Source: Rhizoctonia solani (Eukaryota > Basidiomycota > Agaricomycetes > Cantharellales > Ceratobasidiaceae). Taken from it: 64,000 nt of DNA. Both the position numbers and the translations under genes were made by a program. Positions 46,811 to 59,532 of this stretch are shown one piece after another. Location: assembly GCF_016906535.1 (NCBI RefSeq), contig NC_057373.1, positions 1,364,001 through 1,428,000 of the forward strand. Reading direction: 5' to 3'. The notes under the pieces were generated by a model. It ran no database searches and was not told the origin of the DNA. It saw nothing but the letters and a program-made list of their open reading frames with translations. Each line of letters starts with the position of its first letter. Positions within the stretch are counted from its first letter, which is position 1.

Positions 46811-48387
46811 TGTGATGACAATACTATTCGTGTGTGAGTGAATAACTATTTAATAAGAGACAATGTATGGTTGGATGTTCTTGGACGAAGAGGTTGCCAC
46901 TAGCCACCCTATATTTATAAGTAACGAAGGCTGTGTTTCCGTACGCACCCCTATTTCTAATTTACCAACCCACAAACCTCCCCCCAGTTGCGCCCAGATT
47001 GCCCGATCAATTGGGAGCGACGCCCCCTGAGGGGCTACTGGGGCTCAAGGTGCCATGTAAGAGTTGACTTTTACTATAATAGCGACTCGGTCGATGGGAT
47101 ATTGTCGATTAAAGGCTTATATAGGATGTATGGTTGGAACAGCCACTGAAACCAATATGATTGACAATCAGAAATTTCCGCGTTGTGTGACTCTTTCTAC
47201 ACGACAACACCTTAATTTCCTTTTTCACATGGACTGTGGAGTTACGGCCATATGGTAGCATGTGCCATGTGCCATGAGCTGAAAGAAAATGCACCAACAA
47301 AGAAAATTAAAGGTCCAAAAATCAAGTAGGTGGCGGTTAGTTACTCACCCATGCCTGCGATCTAAGCAGCTCAAAAGACAAAGTCGTTAGTTGCATGGGC
47401 CACTGTGTATATACCACAAACCTTACAAATTGATTTTGAGGTCAGGTAGATTCGTTGATGTTAAATATCTGTACACAAGTTGCAGATGTTCAGCTGACTC
47501 AAGGCAAACCTTTGATTGTTAAATAGATGGACGCTCATGTCCTCCGTAGTTCCGTAGAGTTCATATATCTACTCCACAAACAATCGGTACTGATGACACT
47601 TGCTGCCACCCGATCGCCACGCTATGAACCTCGGATGAATACAGACCAACATGCCATTGTATTTTTTCGGAGCATAGCTACTAGAACCTTTCAAGTATTC
47701 ACGCAATTGAATCAATTTCAAGTAGAAGAGGACGAGTGTATCCGGATTCCACCAATAACTTATTTTAATAGAGCGAGAATATAGTTAAATGTCGCGTCTC
47801 CACTATCACCGACCTGTCTCGGGTAGAATGTAGATTTGGAGAGAGAAGCGAAGGGCGGCTGGAGAGAGCGTAACAATGAAGGCGAGCAATAGTCTTTGGT
47901 ATCAGAACATGGTCTTGATAAAATGGTTAAGTATATCAAGGAATAGGGGTAATGCCCGATAGGATTAAGAATGATATCTCCGACCAAAAGTCAGCTCCAA
48001 GAGTGGAGCACTGCTGCGTTCTCGACAAAGGAGGATTCACTATTATGGAACTTGTGGGGGTAATACCCACCTGATGACTCGTACATGATGACTCGTATGA
48101 GCGAATTAAGCCTACCAGTACCACCTCACGATTACGGGTGAGCCACTGTAGTTCATCTTGATACTCTGCAAAATCCGCGGGAACTCGTGAGCCCGAAATG
48201 CTCGAGAAACTTAAGCGAGGCGCCCGTGGTAATCTCGTTTATGCTTCTCGAGCATTTCGGGCTCGCGAGCTCCGATGGATTTTGCAGAGTGATATGTTTC
48301 GAATGGACTATTTCCCACCCAACGCACGTGACCGGCGATCGTAATAATTTACTTTTGTAGCCGACACATCTTCACTTAATTTGCAAC
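46811..48387. other. Gene-poor stretch before Rpc5
   Basis: About 1.6 kb. It contains the promoter of the small secreted protein, a direct repeat of TGATGACTCGTA at about 48073-48099 (two copies two bases apart), the hairpin element at 48164-48289 and the promoter of the Rpc5-like gene. No ORF here has recognisable content. Confidence 0.4.
48164..48289. mobile_element. MITE-like hairpin element, 126 bp, with TGATA target duplication
   Basis: The ends are CTCTGCAAAATCC and its exact complement. Arms of about 56 bp match with eight differences around a loop of about 14 nt. TGATA occurs directly on both sides (48159-48163 and 48290-48294), fitting a 5-bp target duplication. There is no coding capacity. 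The superfamily cannot be assigned from one copy. Confidence 0.75.
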
Positions 48388-49435
48388 ATGGACGAAAACG
48401 ACACAATCGAGACTACTTTGCCCATCTACTTATCTGGCTCCTTGGACCAAAACCTGCACATATTTCAGTACCCGCTATTGTCACGGCCTCTTGAGGTCCC
48501 CCCTTCAGCGGCTCTCACTGGCAAACGAATCAAAGCTCGACATAAACCCAAAGCTGGTCGATACGAAGTTCAAGTTCCTAACGATACTCGTGAAGAAGTC
48601 TGGAATGTGGACAGAGGAAGAGAGCTAGGTCAAGCACGAGCCGATGAAGATGCAGCACAGGCTGCAGCTGGAGAAGAGCAGGCTAAAGGCAAGAAGCGGG
48701 ATTACGAGAGGGAAGAACGAGAAAGGGAGGAGCAACGTCTAGGCGAAGTCAGACTAAGAAGCGAAAAATTGGAGAGTACCAGTGTATATATGTTAGGCGT
48801 AGTTCGCGATGGTGAGTCATCGGAAATTATGTGTATTGCGTATTTATTCATAGAAACAGGGAAACTATATCTACATCCCGTACATGACGTATTACAATTA
48901 CGCCCAAGCCTGACATATCTTGATGCATTGTCAAAGAAACAGAAACGAGCTCGCGGCGAGGACTCGGACGACGAAGGCCCTCCACCAGATCCCGACGAAC
49001 CAGCTCCTTCCTCAAGCGTGCCAAAGGTCAATTATCTAGTATGCCATGTTAAGGTTGTATAAGCAAGCTGAAAAATCGCAGGAAAAAAAGAAGACTGAAT
49101 CAAAGGAGGTCTTGGTTATGGCGCGGAAGACGGACGATAAATCTGGTAACCAAACCGTTGGAGGTTTAAGTGCTATCCGCCGTGAGATGCTCAATATTAT
49201 TCGGGAAGAACAGGAAGAACAATGGCGGAATCTAGATTATAAGGGGATACAGGCACGTAGACTCTATAGTTACTGCATGTGCTTCGCGCTCATACTTACC
49301 TCTTGTTCATAGACTCGACAGTCAGCTGAATGGCTTGATGAGATTTTCAGTACTAATGAGGAGGTTATGAAGTGTACGACTTCGGCCTCCGAAATGCTTT
49401 CATCTATAAATGGGTTGCTTCCGGAGCAACTTTAG
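48388..49435 (+). CDS. RNA polymerase III subunit Rpc5/Rpc37-like (Sin-type domain)
   Basis: Part of the TFIIF-like Rpc37/53 subcomplex that aids initiation and termination by RNA polymerase III. The N-terminus ETTLPIYLSGSLDQNLHIFQYPL is the family signature of an opening beta-strand region followed by a proline-rich turn (SRPLEVPPSA). Then come AGRYEVQVPNDT, a highly charged helix (REEREREEQRLGEVRLRS), STSVYMLGVVRDGE and LYLHPVHDVLQLRPSLTYLD. After a Lys-rich acidic linker and an intron the protein continues KKKTESKEVLVMARK and ends in INGLLPEQL, TAG at 49433-49435. Three exons are required. Naming rests on the N-terminal signature and domain order, so Rpc5 (human) and Rpc37 (yeast) are equivalents. 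Confidence 0.8.
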
Positions 49436-49527
49436 CTAGTGTATCCGTTGATTGTAGTAACATCGATAATTTACATTCCTCTACGTGCAAATTATAGGCA
49501 AGAGTGAAACTAAAGTAGCTATTTCAT

Positions 49528-51691
49528 CTAGTTCTCCTCTCTCGGTGGTACATCTGCATACGCAGGAGGTCCAGCAGTGACTGGGGCAGAAACACCTGTA
49601 TTAAGGTAAGGCGGAAGAGCCCCGTCAACATGAACCGGTTGAGGTGCTTCAGTTAATGCTCCGGAACCAGGCGCGAGTCCACCTCTTTGACGAAAATGGT
49701 CGTTTATGCTTGGTGGTGGGTCAGCAGGGTCGTCTAGTGCAGGTGGTGGTGGTGGGGCGGCTTCGTTTGTGTCAGAAGAGGCAGCAGCAATCAACTGCAA
49801 TCTCATAGTTAAGTTTGAAACGGGGTCATCGCCGACAGGCGTAAGAGGCGGAGGAGGATCTGAATTAATGTCGGCAAGGATATCCGGACTTAACACCGCA
49901 CGAGAGTGTGGGTGAGAGAACCCGGGGTCACTAGGAAGTCCTTGTTCATCATGTGATAGACCTAAGGTTAGTCCATCGAACTGGTCGTTCGGAGCAAAGC
50001 CGTAACTTGAGCCCTCTCCAGGGAACCTAAGCTCCATTCCCGAATCGGGGCTTGTCTGAGTCCACTCTCCAAATGTACCAGAAGGCGCAGGAGGAAGCAC
50101 TCGCGAGGCTGATGAACTCGAAGCGGCCACTGCGGCAGATTCCGACTCGAAAAACGTAGGTAAGCGCCCATCGTGTAAGTTGTCTTCATTAGCCCGGGAT
50201 TCTAATTCATGAAAAGTTGGCGGTTGGGACGAACTTGGGTGCGTAGGAGGAACAGCGTAAGGAGCATCAATAGAAGGTGGTGGTGCACCCAATTCACCTC
50301 CAATTATTGATGTACCTTCCTCGAATGCTGGAGGTGGTCCGTTGCTAGGGCCCTCGCCATGATCGGCATCAGCCGCACGCACAGTCTTCGCTGGAGGTCT
50401 ATCGTGCTTCTTCATGTATGCTTCTTCAATTTCTCCAGGGACTTCAACCTGAGGTATTACGCGGGGGATGATCGTAACTGGAATTCGTGCTTTGATTGTT
50501 TGTTCCTGTCCGTCGATTAGGAAGGATGCTCGGAGGATTACATGGAACGAGACATCGTGCATCAAAGTTGTTTGGGAAATCGAAGCACAAACTTCGTGAG
50601 TATTCTCTTGTCTTTGGATATCAGCGTGAGGATCGTGAGATAGACCGTGCAGGACCAAGCGGACTTGAATATGTTTCGTTGGATGAAATCGTGCAGGAGC
50701 ACCGGATCGAGTAACAATAGTAGGATGTATAGGACCACCGGAAGGAAGCGAGCTCGAAGCACTTTGTTGGTCAGCTTGCATAGATGAGCCCTTTTCAAAA
50801 CCGGCGGTAGGAGGTGGGCTATTGAACAAGTTCATATCGGGCTCGGCCGGTGCCCATCCCGTTTCATCCTCAGACACAAGCGACTCAGCATCTTCGTCTT
50901 CGTCACCGGTATCCACTCGGATCAAACGAACTAATTCTGCGCGAAGATTTCGTAAACGCACGCCCCTTTGTATCACGGCTCGATCTGGAGGTGGGATATC
51001 CCAATAAAGCGGAATGGGTTCCCCAGAACGAAAAATAGTGCGCGGTATTTCGACAGTGGTTGGTGTCGGGGCGTCAAGAGAGATACGGCGAGGGGCCACT
51101 GGTAAATAAGGAGATGTAATTGTTGTGTAGCGCCGAGTATGGATTTCAATAGACTTGCTAGTCGATGGGAGCGTAGGAGACTCTAGGGTGACAGTAAGAA
51201 TATGAGTTATACCTGAGGTTGAAGTGTGGAGGCACTGTGGTGTATCGGGTGTAAGAGGGATCGAAAATGGCAGTACCCCTGGCAAGGTACTGGTATCAGG
51301 GCTGGTTGACGACGATGGTGACTGTTCCTGCGAATACAAAACGTGTTTCGAAAACCCAAGCTCTACTTTGTTAATCCCAACATGTTCTTCCGATCGATAT
51401 GTGATAGTACTAGAATATCCCACCTCGTGAGTAAGTGAGACACCGGGGAAACGGATTGGCTTACACACTCTGCCATTTCTCTATTGACGCGCTTTTGATG
51501 TGAACCTCCCCCTCAAAAGAAGAAACGTCTCCCTCTGCTCCGAGAAACCCAGACTGAAACGTCGTTTTGCCCTCAGAGGGTGTGATTAGAATCAACGGCC
51601 GGTCGTCTGGTAGCGTCGAGTCTAATTGATGCCACTGTGGATCTTCAGAATAAAGCGGGGGAGGTATCTGGCTAGAGCTGTGTGCGTCCAT
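49528..51691 (-). CDS. Alpha-arrestin (ART family) with PY motifs
   Basis: An arrestin-related adaptor that recruits the Rsp5 ubiquitin ligase to plasma-membrane transporters for endocytosis. The start at 51691 gives MDAHSSSQIPPPLYSEDP, containing a PPxY motif. The arrestin N-domain follows: GKTTFQSGFLGAEGDVSSFEGEV, a short intron, then FPGVSLTHEVGYSSTITYR and GVLPFSIPLTPDTPQCLHTS. The C-domain includes VPAP-type and IFRSGEPIPLYWDIPPP strands and RVVPQVEVPG. The C-terminal third is disordered and Ser/Pro/Asp-rich; near the end LPPYLN and GPPAYAD supply two more PY-type motifs. The stop lies at 49528. With transporters at 16-18 and 26-28 kb as plausible clients there is no direct evidence of a link. 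Confidence 0.85.
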
Positions 51692-51948
51692 CGGTGAATA
51701 TAATAAACAAGAGATGGAAAGGGTGGCGTGATAATCGTTATGGTGGCTAAGTTCAGCTGTAGTGGGACGGAGCTGTAAGTGCGGACAGGATCACGTAAGA
51801 GTTCCGGTTCTTGTGGATCCACGTGACGGATGGTATATATGCCCTTGCACAGTATTGCACAGATTTTAATGATATGCACATTCAGATAAAGAAAGAACAT
51901 GAAAGTTTAAGAGAACGCATTAGTACCATATCATACTTAAACAACTAC

Positions 51949-54072
51949 TTAAATGTATCCACGACAATTCTGCGAACCACAAGAGCAAGGAATCGTTCCC
52001 TCTCCTGGCTCGGCATGTGGATGATAATCAAACCCGAGTTCTTCTCCTGCCGGTATGTCTTTCAATGCAACAACTGCGTGTCGTTCAAGTCCGGTCTTGC
52101 GTGTGTTAGTGATATAGATTTGTATGAAATAATAAGACCCTACATCAGGCAGTGTGTCATAAAGCACTGAAAAAATCTTCAGGTTAGGCTCACACTTGTG
52201 GCTTATTAAGATTCGTTTAGTGAGAAAACATCAAGTGACAAGCAGAGCAAACTCACTTGATAAAGCGCGTCCAATTCCCTACTGCCCAGCAATCAAGTGT
52301 GTATTTATTGTGTTGCGAATCTATATCAAACATGTAAAGATTGCGGTCCTTGAACGTCGTCTTTGGCCGCTAGACATTTCTGTAGTAGCAATATTGGACG
52401 GGATGCGCGACGCGGCTTCTTTAGTACTGCAATGAAAGTTCAATTATTTTGAGTATATGCGCTGACTGATTATTGTACAAACTTACATTATCTCTCTTAA
52501 CAAAGGGGAATCTGTTAATACTTAAAGTATAGGACTGGATAGAAATGTCACCCACCCCGTAAACGAGCCGAGGACTTGACCAGCTTTGATCCTCTCTCGG
52601 GCGCGAACCCCCCAGCCTCGAATCTCATACTTAACGATTTCGATATGGACACTTCGGGGACGCTGGAGAACACGATTCGGGCAACTCTGCGGACACCGAC
52701 AACTCTTAAACGCAATAGGCTACGGTGTTAGCAATTTAACAACAAAATTGGGTGCTTCATTTACCTGATTACACTCTACAGAGACGCCTTTAAATTTCAG
52801 GTTAAACCGACCCTAAAATGGATTCAGATGATTTCCACCATGATGATCGCTCCACTAAACTTACGTTCCGATCATAGCAAACTTATGCGCGACTCGGGGC
52901 GAGCAGGATCAAGTATAGGAGCTTGACAACCACACTTGTAGGGGTAATTAATATCACATTCGGAACAGTCACATCTAGTAAAATTTTCTGGTCCAAGAGG
53001 ATATCCTTCGCTTCGAAGTCTGGAGACCTTAAAGTTGTAATGTTTTTGGGCGTCATTGCAGCTTTGATTGAAAAGATAAAACTTACCAGCGAAGTTCCAT
53101 CTCACTGTATTCAAAATTTTTCTTCAGCGAGGGGATGGTTTTGTCTATATCATTTCTTAGCGTAATTGGACCAGCGCCTACATCAGACGCGGCTCGATTC
53201 CATTTTCTTTCCAACTCCTGGAGTGCAGTTAGGGGAATGTAGAGCAGGAGCAACAGGAGAACCTCCGAGACTAAGTGAAGTTGATCGCTCTGTTTTATAA
53301 GCACATTCCTAGCTCTAGGTGGCGACGGTCAGAACTTGGTCAGAATCCGAATCCAAATCATTGTCCTCGGGAATGAAATCCGGATCTGTCATGTAAAAGC
53401 GGGATACTGGAGCGTCTCCCATACCAAATATCCCGAGATAGTTGGTCTGATTCCAAAGGTTTTTCGAACATCCAGGAGCCCCGAAGTACAAATGAGAATA
53501 GTAGGTATCGTCCTTGGAGGATATACTAAAGGGCCGGGTTTCCAAGGGACCGAGTTTGCTAAACTCTCTAGCTCTGTACTTCTTGACTAGATTTGCGTGC
53601 GTTGAGCGGGTGTCTCTGGGTTCAGGTATCCTGCATATTCCCCAATAAACGTATCAGTGAAACTGGAAGAAAAAGAAGTGTATCCTCACCACTCTTCACT
53701 AGTACCATCTGCCCGTTGCCAATCGTCCTTGTTCCAGCGGATCTATGTACAATGAGCAATTGTACGTGTTAGGGAATGACATTACGGTAATACCTTGTAG
53801 CTGTGTGCCTATTCAGTCTTCCGAAATCCGTTTAATTGGGTGTTTAGCTACCTCATCCGCCCGTTTTCTCCCCAGTGTGAATCAACCACACCATCAATCT
53901 CCCATTCTTCCTGGCCATGAAGATCGCCGTAGTCCTCTGGCTCAGACTCAGACGAGTGGCAAAACTCAGGGTCGAGGGGGCCAGGAGCTTTCTCCTTCCG
54001 TTTCTCCTGAGCAGGCTGTGGGGGGACTGCAGAGGATTTTGATTTCCGCTTCTTGTTCTGACGCTGAGGCAT
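51949..54072 (-). CDS. Histone H3K9 methyltransferase, Clr4/SUV39 type (chromodomain, pre-SET, SET, post-SET)
   Basis: Writes heterochromatic H3K9 methylation. The start at 54072 (MPQRQNKKRKSKSS) leads to the chromodomain EEWEIDGVVDSHWGENGRM continuing into IRWNKDDWQRADGTSEEW. Pre-SET cysteines are in FTRCDCSECDINYPYKCGCQ and after an intron SCRCPQSCPNRVLQ. The SET core includes RGWGVRARERIKAGQVLGSF, MFDIDS, LDCWAVGNWTRFIN joined by an intron to HKCEPNL (the NHxCxPN motif), and ERHAVVALKDIPAGEELGFDY. Post-SET is CSCGSQNCRGYI with the stop near 51949. About nine introns are needed. Between the TKEAASRI segment and the FKDRN segment (near 52353) the frame appears to change by one base, or an intron is placed there. 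All catalytic motifs are recognisable. Confidence 0.88.
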
Positions 54073-54408
54073 GGCGTTCGATGTGGTGGAGAGGAATCGC
54101 GCGTGGCTGAGATTGCGGAGGGCAAATAGATAATTAATCTGAAATTGGTCAGGGTGATTGCGCCGGCGCTTATAGGTCCATTTGTCCGTTCCTTTGTGAT
54201 CATAGCTATCGTGGCAACAAAGGGAATGACGGTCCATCGGCATTCACGATCGCTCTCTATGTTCGGTACGGCCCAACAAAGACCGTCATACATGGAGCTA
54301 GAACAAACAGCTCCCGGTTGAGACACGAGGGCTTGTGCCAGAGCTATTTATCTAAAAGCGCACCGCGGCACTGCGAGCTTCAATCACTAGCACCGACATT
54401 CCTCTGCC

Positions 54409-56092
54409 ATGGTCCAATCCAAAGATTCCCAACCCCCAAAGCTTATGCTCAAGTCCACCAAAGATGCGCTTCTCATCATCGAAGCAGCCGAGCGTGGTTT
54501 GTTCCCCCGACTCGTCCGCCGTTTAACTGAGCAGGAACGCGCACAAAACATCTATTCTGGAGCTATATTTGTCTACGATGAGTTCGAGTCAAATATCCGG
54601 CGATTTACCGATACGTGAGCTTCTGCTTTACTGTTTATTAATCGCTTTCTTACCTTTCAAAAAGCTTGGTCTGGAGCCCTTCGCGCATCATCGGCAATTA
54701 TTTGGTAGGGTAGTTGATCTCGATTTCTAAAATCTTATCTTATACTATGATAGGTATATCGAGAAATGAAGAAGCATGAACCTCGTCCAACGTCGCGCGC
54801 GGGAGCAGCTTTGCCCCCTCAGCCGGCGTCTGCAAGAAGCCTCACACGCTCTCGCACAGATACTAACCTGGAGCAAAGCGGCGATCAAAAGAAGAAGGAG
54901 CAACTATACGTTGGTAGTCTCACCCATAACGAGAGGTTTAAGACCGATGGCCTTGTCAAAAGGGTAAGTGGTGGCTACGTATGAATCAAGACAAATCATT
55001 TATGGGAAAGGGTAGACCTTTTCTTTGATGACTGAAGGCAAACACATTCATGTCATAGGCTACTATACCTATGATGATGCGATGGAGGGGCGTTTCCTTA
55101 CGCCTTCGGAACATCCCGAGTTTACAAGCCTGATAATATCTCAAGAGCTCTTGAGAGACAAATCTGCTTATCGGGTGCCACCTCGTATTGAATTAGAAAA
55201 TGGGCTTTTGGTGTATGCGTGGGTTTTTGTTCACTTTTTGTCGCCGGAAGTACCTAACTTGAGCTATAGTGGCGAGGGCGAGAAACAGAACCCAGTCGAC
55301 TCTGAAAAAGTACCTCCAGAATCGGGTCGTACATCCCAGCCAATATCTTCGACCCAGGCTCCCACTGGGCTTTCTACTCTCTCCTCTTTCCCTCACCTTC
55401 CTTCTATAGGAATAGAGGAGCAAGATAGCCCTATACATGACCTCCCACCTCTTCGAAAACCCCCGTCAACCCGAGTTTGGGACCCCATGCCTATTGTGGA
55501 CTCTTTGGTATATTACGACGGCCCTGCTTATACTTGCCAGGCTCGGACCACTGCTGTGCAATACGAGTTCTCTCAATTCAATACTCCCGCGAGTGTTCAA
55601 GATCAAACCCCGCTTTTGTCGCCATCTATCATCCAATCGACTCTGAACCCTTCGTCTAGTCGCTCGACTCTCAGGCTACGAGATGGCCGTCAAAATCCAT
55701 ACCCGGGAAATCAAGATCGACCACTGGCGAAGAACTTGAACGTTGCGCGCTCCCTACGAGAGACAGAGTTCAACCGTACTAGATCACCCTTCTCACCTAC
55801 CCCTAATATAGAGTATGAGCTATTAGCACCTTCTCCAGAATATCTTGGCTGCTCGAATTGGCCCATTCCTCCATCAAATGTTGATAGAAGTGGGGGTAGC
55901 ACAAACCAATGTTATGCATACCCTGGGTCGACTAACGATGGATCTATACGGCTGGGGAATACCGAAACGACGTCAAACCACCTTGGATCTCTGTCCCGCG
56001 ACCCCGAAGTTGGGCCCTCAGGAGAGACGGTTGAGTATGAGGCTGTCCCTATGGGAAGATATGGAGGAGCCAAGAACACTAGCATAAACTAA
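54409..56092 (+). CDS. WOPR-domain transcription factor (Gti1/Pac2, Wor1/Ryp1 family)
   Basis: A DNA-binding regulator; relatives control morphology switching, sporulation and virulence programmes in other fungi. WOPR part A is LMLKSTKDALLIIEAAERG, FPRLVRRLTEQERAQNIYSG and FVYDEFESNIRRFTD, followed by an intron and LVWSPSRIIGNYL and VYREMKKHEP. Part B is NERFKTDGLVKR joined to TFSLMTEGKHIHVIGYYT. The linker between is Ser/Arg-rich. The rest (from about 55200) is low-complexity, Ser/Pro/Thr-rich and acidic, typical of this family, and ends NTSIN at 56092. Four exons fit. Which WOPR subgroup it belongs to needs a phylogeny. Confidence 0.88.
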
Positions 56093-56322
56093 TTAGTTTG
56101 GTTAAATTTATTCATCATATGTCTCGACATCAGGCGATTTTATTCGATATCCCGTCCAAATTGTATCTTTATAGTTATATTCTAGTTTATAGAGCAGCCC
56201 TTGTTATCTAAATTCAATCATTATTCGGTCCTCTATTCTGTGAGAAATGGACACGTGAGCCGGGATCGGCATGACGCTGGCGTCTTTCTGTAGCGACACG
56301 ACACGACTCCACATTCAGCCTC

Positions 56323-59300
56323 ATGGATGAAAGATACCAGCGTTGGGTTGACTTGTCTAACGAAGATATAAGTCCCGATATAATACGGGATGTACTTTTC
56401 CCTCTAGAAGATGAACTCTGGGTAGCTGCTGCCTGCGCGGATCGAATTCTCTCGGATGTCGAGGCACAAACAGCATTACTCGAGCTTGGGTTACTCCGCA
56501 CCTCGCAAGCCTCTGAAAAGATTCAAACTGCAGTTGACGAGTTGGTTAATTCTGGAGAAGACACCGACCCTGAAGAGCAACCCAACGAGGACGATAGGAG
56601 TGGGCGAGACTCAAAACATACCAGGCCTACAGAATCCGACCTACTCAAACGTGCACTGAATGAAGACGAGACAAGCAGGAAACTTTTGGGCCTCAGAGCT
56701 GTGCTGTTGCGGCGCTTGGACCTGACCAGAACATATGGCGAACTTTTGGCCTCCAGATCACTGAACCCGCTGGATGGCAATGAGCAAGTAGAGGACGACG
56801 ATCCTTGGGCTGAGGAGAAGCCACCCTCTGTTTCTTCTGGACCACCTTTTTTATCTCTCTTTGATTTCCTAACGACCGACATCGTTCATTTAGCACTTCT
56901 TTGCGCATCCACACAACGATTTAGCGCCCTTAAAACCTTATTCATTCACCATCTACGTGATTTGTTCCCTTTCCGGCTCCATGTGCTCGAAAGTATACCG
57001 GCGCATGCATCCCCTATCGAATACGTCGATCTACTTCCCACATGTAACTTCGCCATTGCCCAAGAAGAAACGAGACTTTCGCATCCTTGGCGTGAGGATT
57101 TAGACTGGGTGGAGCAACATCACGTTCGAGCCGCTTTAGCAGACACTGGGGTAGAGGATTTCCCCCAGTTCGAAACCATTACCGTCGAGAGGCCATCCAA
57201 CCCTCAACCTGAATTACTTTCGGGTGCAGAATTGACCGTGTGGTTTAAGCGACGTATCGAAGCCATAGACACGCTTGGCCTGATTGATATTGCTCTTACA
57301 TTTGTCCAGCATGCGGCTTCATTGGCTATACCCGACCTCGACGAAGAGGGCGAAGAGCTCACTCTCTTAGCGAGACTCGTTTACGATGCACCTATTTCGG
57401 AAGACAAACCTTTGGCAGCAGCGGACGACTGGAACTTATCTCGATGGCGTTCCATGGATCCTCCCGCGGTCATTCGTGCATACCTGACGCAGTCCACTCC
57501 TGAAACCGTAGCCGCAGACATTCGTCGCCTTGTTGTCCCATACTTATTTGTTCTGGATGCGCGGAAACAACGCAAACACGCGGCCGCTCCTGTACAAGTT
57601 GAGCAAGGCCTATCCGATGAGCTCTTATATGGCTGGATCCTCAATGCTTCCCTTGATCTCGCTGCCGCTGTATTCTTCGCATCCAAAGCCGACCTTCCGG
57701 AAACGACACGAATTATACAAAAAGACGAGGACCTTGCCCGTCTAGCCCTAGCTTGCTTGTATGGTTCAGATGCACTAAACGCGTGGCCCACTATGAGCTC
57801 GATATTTGAATGTCTTCCAGCTTGGGAAACATCCGAATCCGGAGAAAATAACGCAGACGCGGATGAAGCGGACACTACGTTGGCTTCACTTGCAGCATTT
57901 GTAACCCCTACCACCGCAAAACCTAGGACAGCGCCTGCCGATTTGTACACTTTTTTTAAGCCATTGTCAGCTCGTGCACTCAGTCGAGCACTGGATATAT
58001 TGGATGTACACTTGGAATCCGGGGAAGTGCTTTCTCGGTGGGGTGTTCCTGCACCGCTAAGATGGTTTGTCCAAAGCGCAGGCGATGCCACTCTCCAAAG
58101 ATCATGGGCGATTAAGATGGCGAGGCGTAGCGGAGCGGAGGGCGGGGAGGTGCTGTTGGATGATATGATTAAGCTTAGCGGAGGTGCACTGGGCGATCTT
58201 AGGGGTGCTTTCGGTGCACTGAAGAAAGATGAAGTGGTTAAGATTTTCTTTGAAGGGCTGCTAAGCTCCGGGAGTATGTTGCCACTACAAATGCGTGTGC
58301 TTGTTGTTTTCTAACTGCGTATTCATAGGATTCGACATGGCCCATGACATGCTTAATCCTCGAGGAATTCCGCCCCCGCTTCCGACTGATGTGGTCGAAA
58401 ACCTTTGTTTGAGGGTTTCTCGAGAGTTTTACGATAATGCCACCTCCGGCAATATACATAGTGGTGACATGAAATTGGCATACGAATGGTAAGAGTGTCT
58501 GCGATTATGGGTTAATATCCATACGCTTAACGTACTATAGTCTTAATGTTCCTCTTCCCACGCCAGTGGTCATCAAAGAGCGCGAATTTATCGAAGCGAC
58601 AAGCCGAATTTGCGCATTCAATGTAGTATCCCGACCAGGAGTACCTATCACACCGCTTGAAATTCGTTTAGTCAAAGACAGGCTCAGTCTGGTTGGACGA
58701 GTCCTGTCAAGCACCGAAGATGCATACAAACACACTCAAGTCATACTAGATCTCGTTGCAAAGCTTGGATTTAGGGGAGACCTAGCTGCAGAGGTCAAAG
58801 CACTTGCCATGATTGCCGACGCGGCTCTATCATCGGAGGACTTCGAGGTGGCGGCCGAGGTTAGCATTCGGATGGTTAAGACCGCTGTCAAATTACGTGC
58901 GTCAGACACCGCTGCCGCGCGCGAGGCTACTGAAGTCTGCTGGCATACATGTTACCAACTGGGACGGCAAACTGAGTTTACAGACACCAAGGCAAAGATG
59001 ACTCTGCTGGCCCACGTGCTCGAACTCTGCCCTCCAGAAAATGTGAACGATGTGTTGGCCGCCTGGAAGAGGTTAGAGGCGGAAAAATTGGAAGCCTTCA
59101 AAACACGGGAGCCAGCTACGAAAAGTTCACGAAGAACGCGCACAGGAAACGACCTTCTCGCGATACCCGATCTGTCCGCTCCTTTGATCAGTCCAGATGC
59201 CGCAGCAGCGGCAGCACGCACATTTAGTCGCGTTGCAGGTGCGGCTGCCAACTTCCCATTCTCCGTTCGTGGACGTTTGGGGTATGGAGGGGGCGGTGAT

Positions 59301-59426
59301 AGGGATAATGAATCAGTCGTATCGGGAATGTCCACGCGCTCGAGAAGTCCTGAAAGTACCGTATCAAATTCAGCAAGACATGCGCTTTCGAGAGGGGTCG
59401 GATGGCTAATTGGGGCTGGCGAATAA
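56323..59426 (+). CDS. Sec39-domain protein of the Dsl1 tethering complex
   Basis: Expected to tether Golgi-derived COPI vesicles to the ER (yeast Sec39, animal NBAS). The main exon 56323 to about 58275 is open for over 640 codons. It is helical throughout, with RLHVLESIPAHASPIEYVDLLP, REDLDWVEQHHVRAAL, FKRRIEAIDTLGLIDIALTF and IRRLVVPYLFVLD, matching the fungal Sec39 pattern. Two introns (around 58276-58328 and 58492-58540) join to DMAHDMLNPRGIPPPLP and ERE-FIEATSRICAFNV. Near the end RDNESVVSGMSTRSRSPES is a Ser/Arg-rich tail, ending WLIGAGE at 59426. I am confident of the family, less of each intron edge. Confidence 0.82.
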
Positions 59427-59532
59427 AAATTTTATTGGACGTTTTATGGTCAATTATTTGGGGAGGATGTGTTCCGATTAGATTGTATTGTATAACTATA
59501 GCATCAGGCTCTTTTCTATATCTCATAAACAT

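Noticed and set aside
48073..48099. Two copies of TGATGACTCGTA
   Set aside because: Only two short copies, probably chance or slippage; too little to call a regulatory site.
57381..58091. 236-codon minus-strand ORF inside Sec39
   Set aside because: The plus strand has a continuous conserved frame; the antisense ORF lacks any motif.
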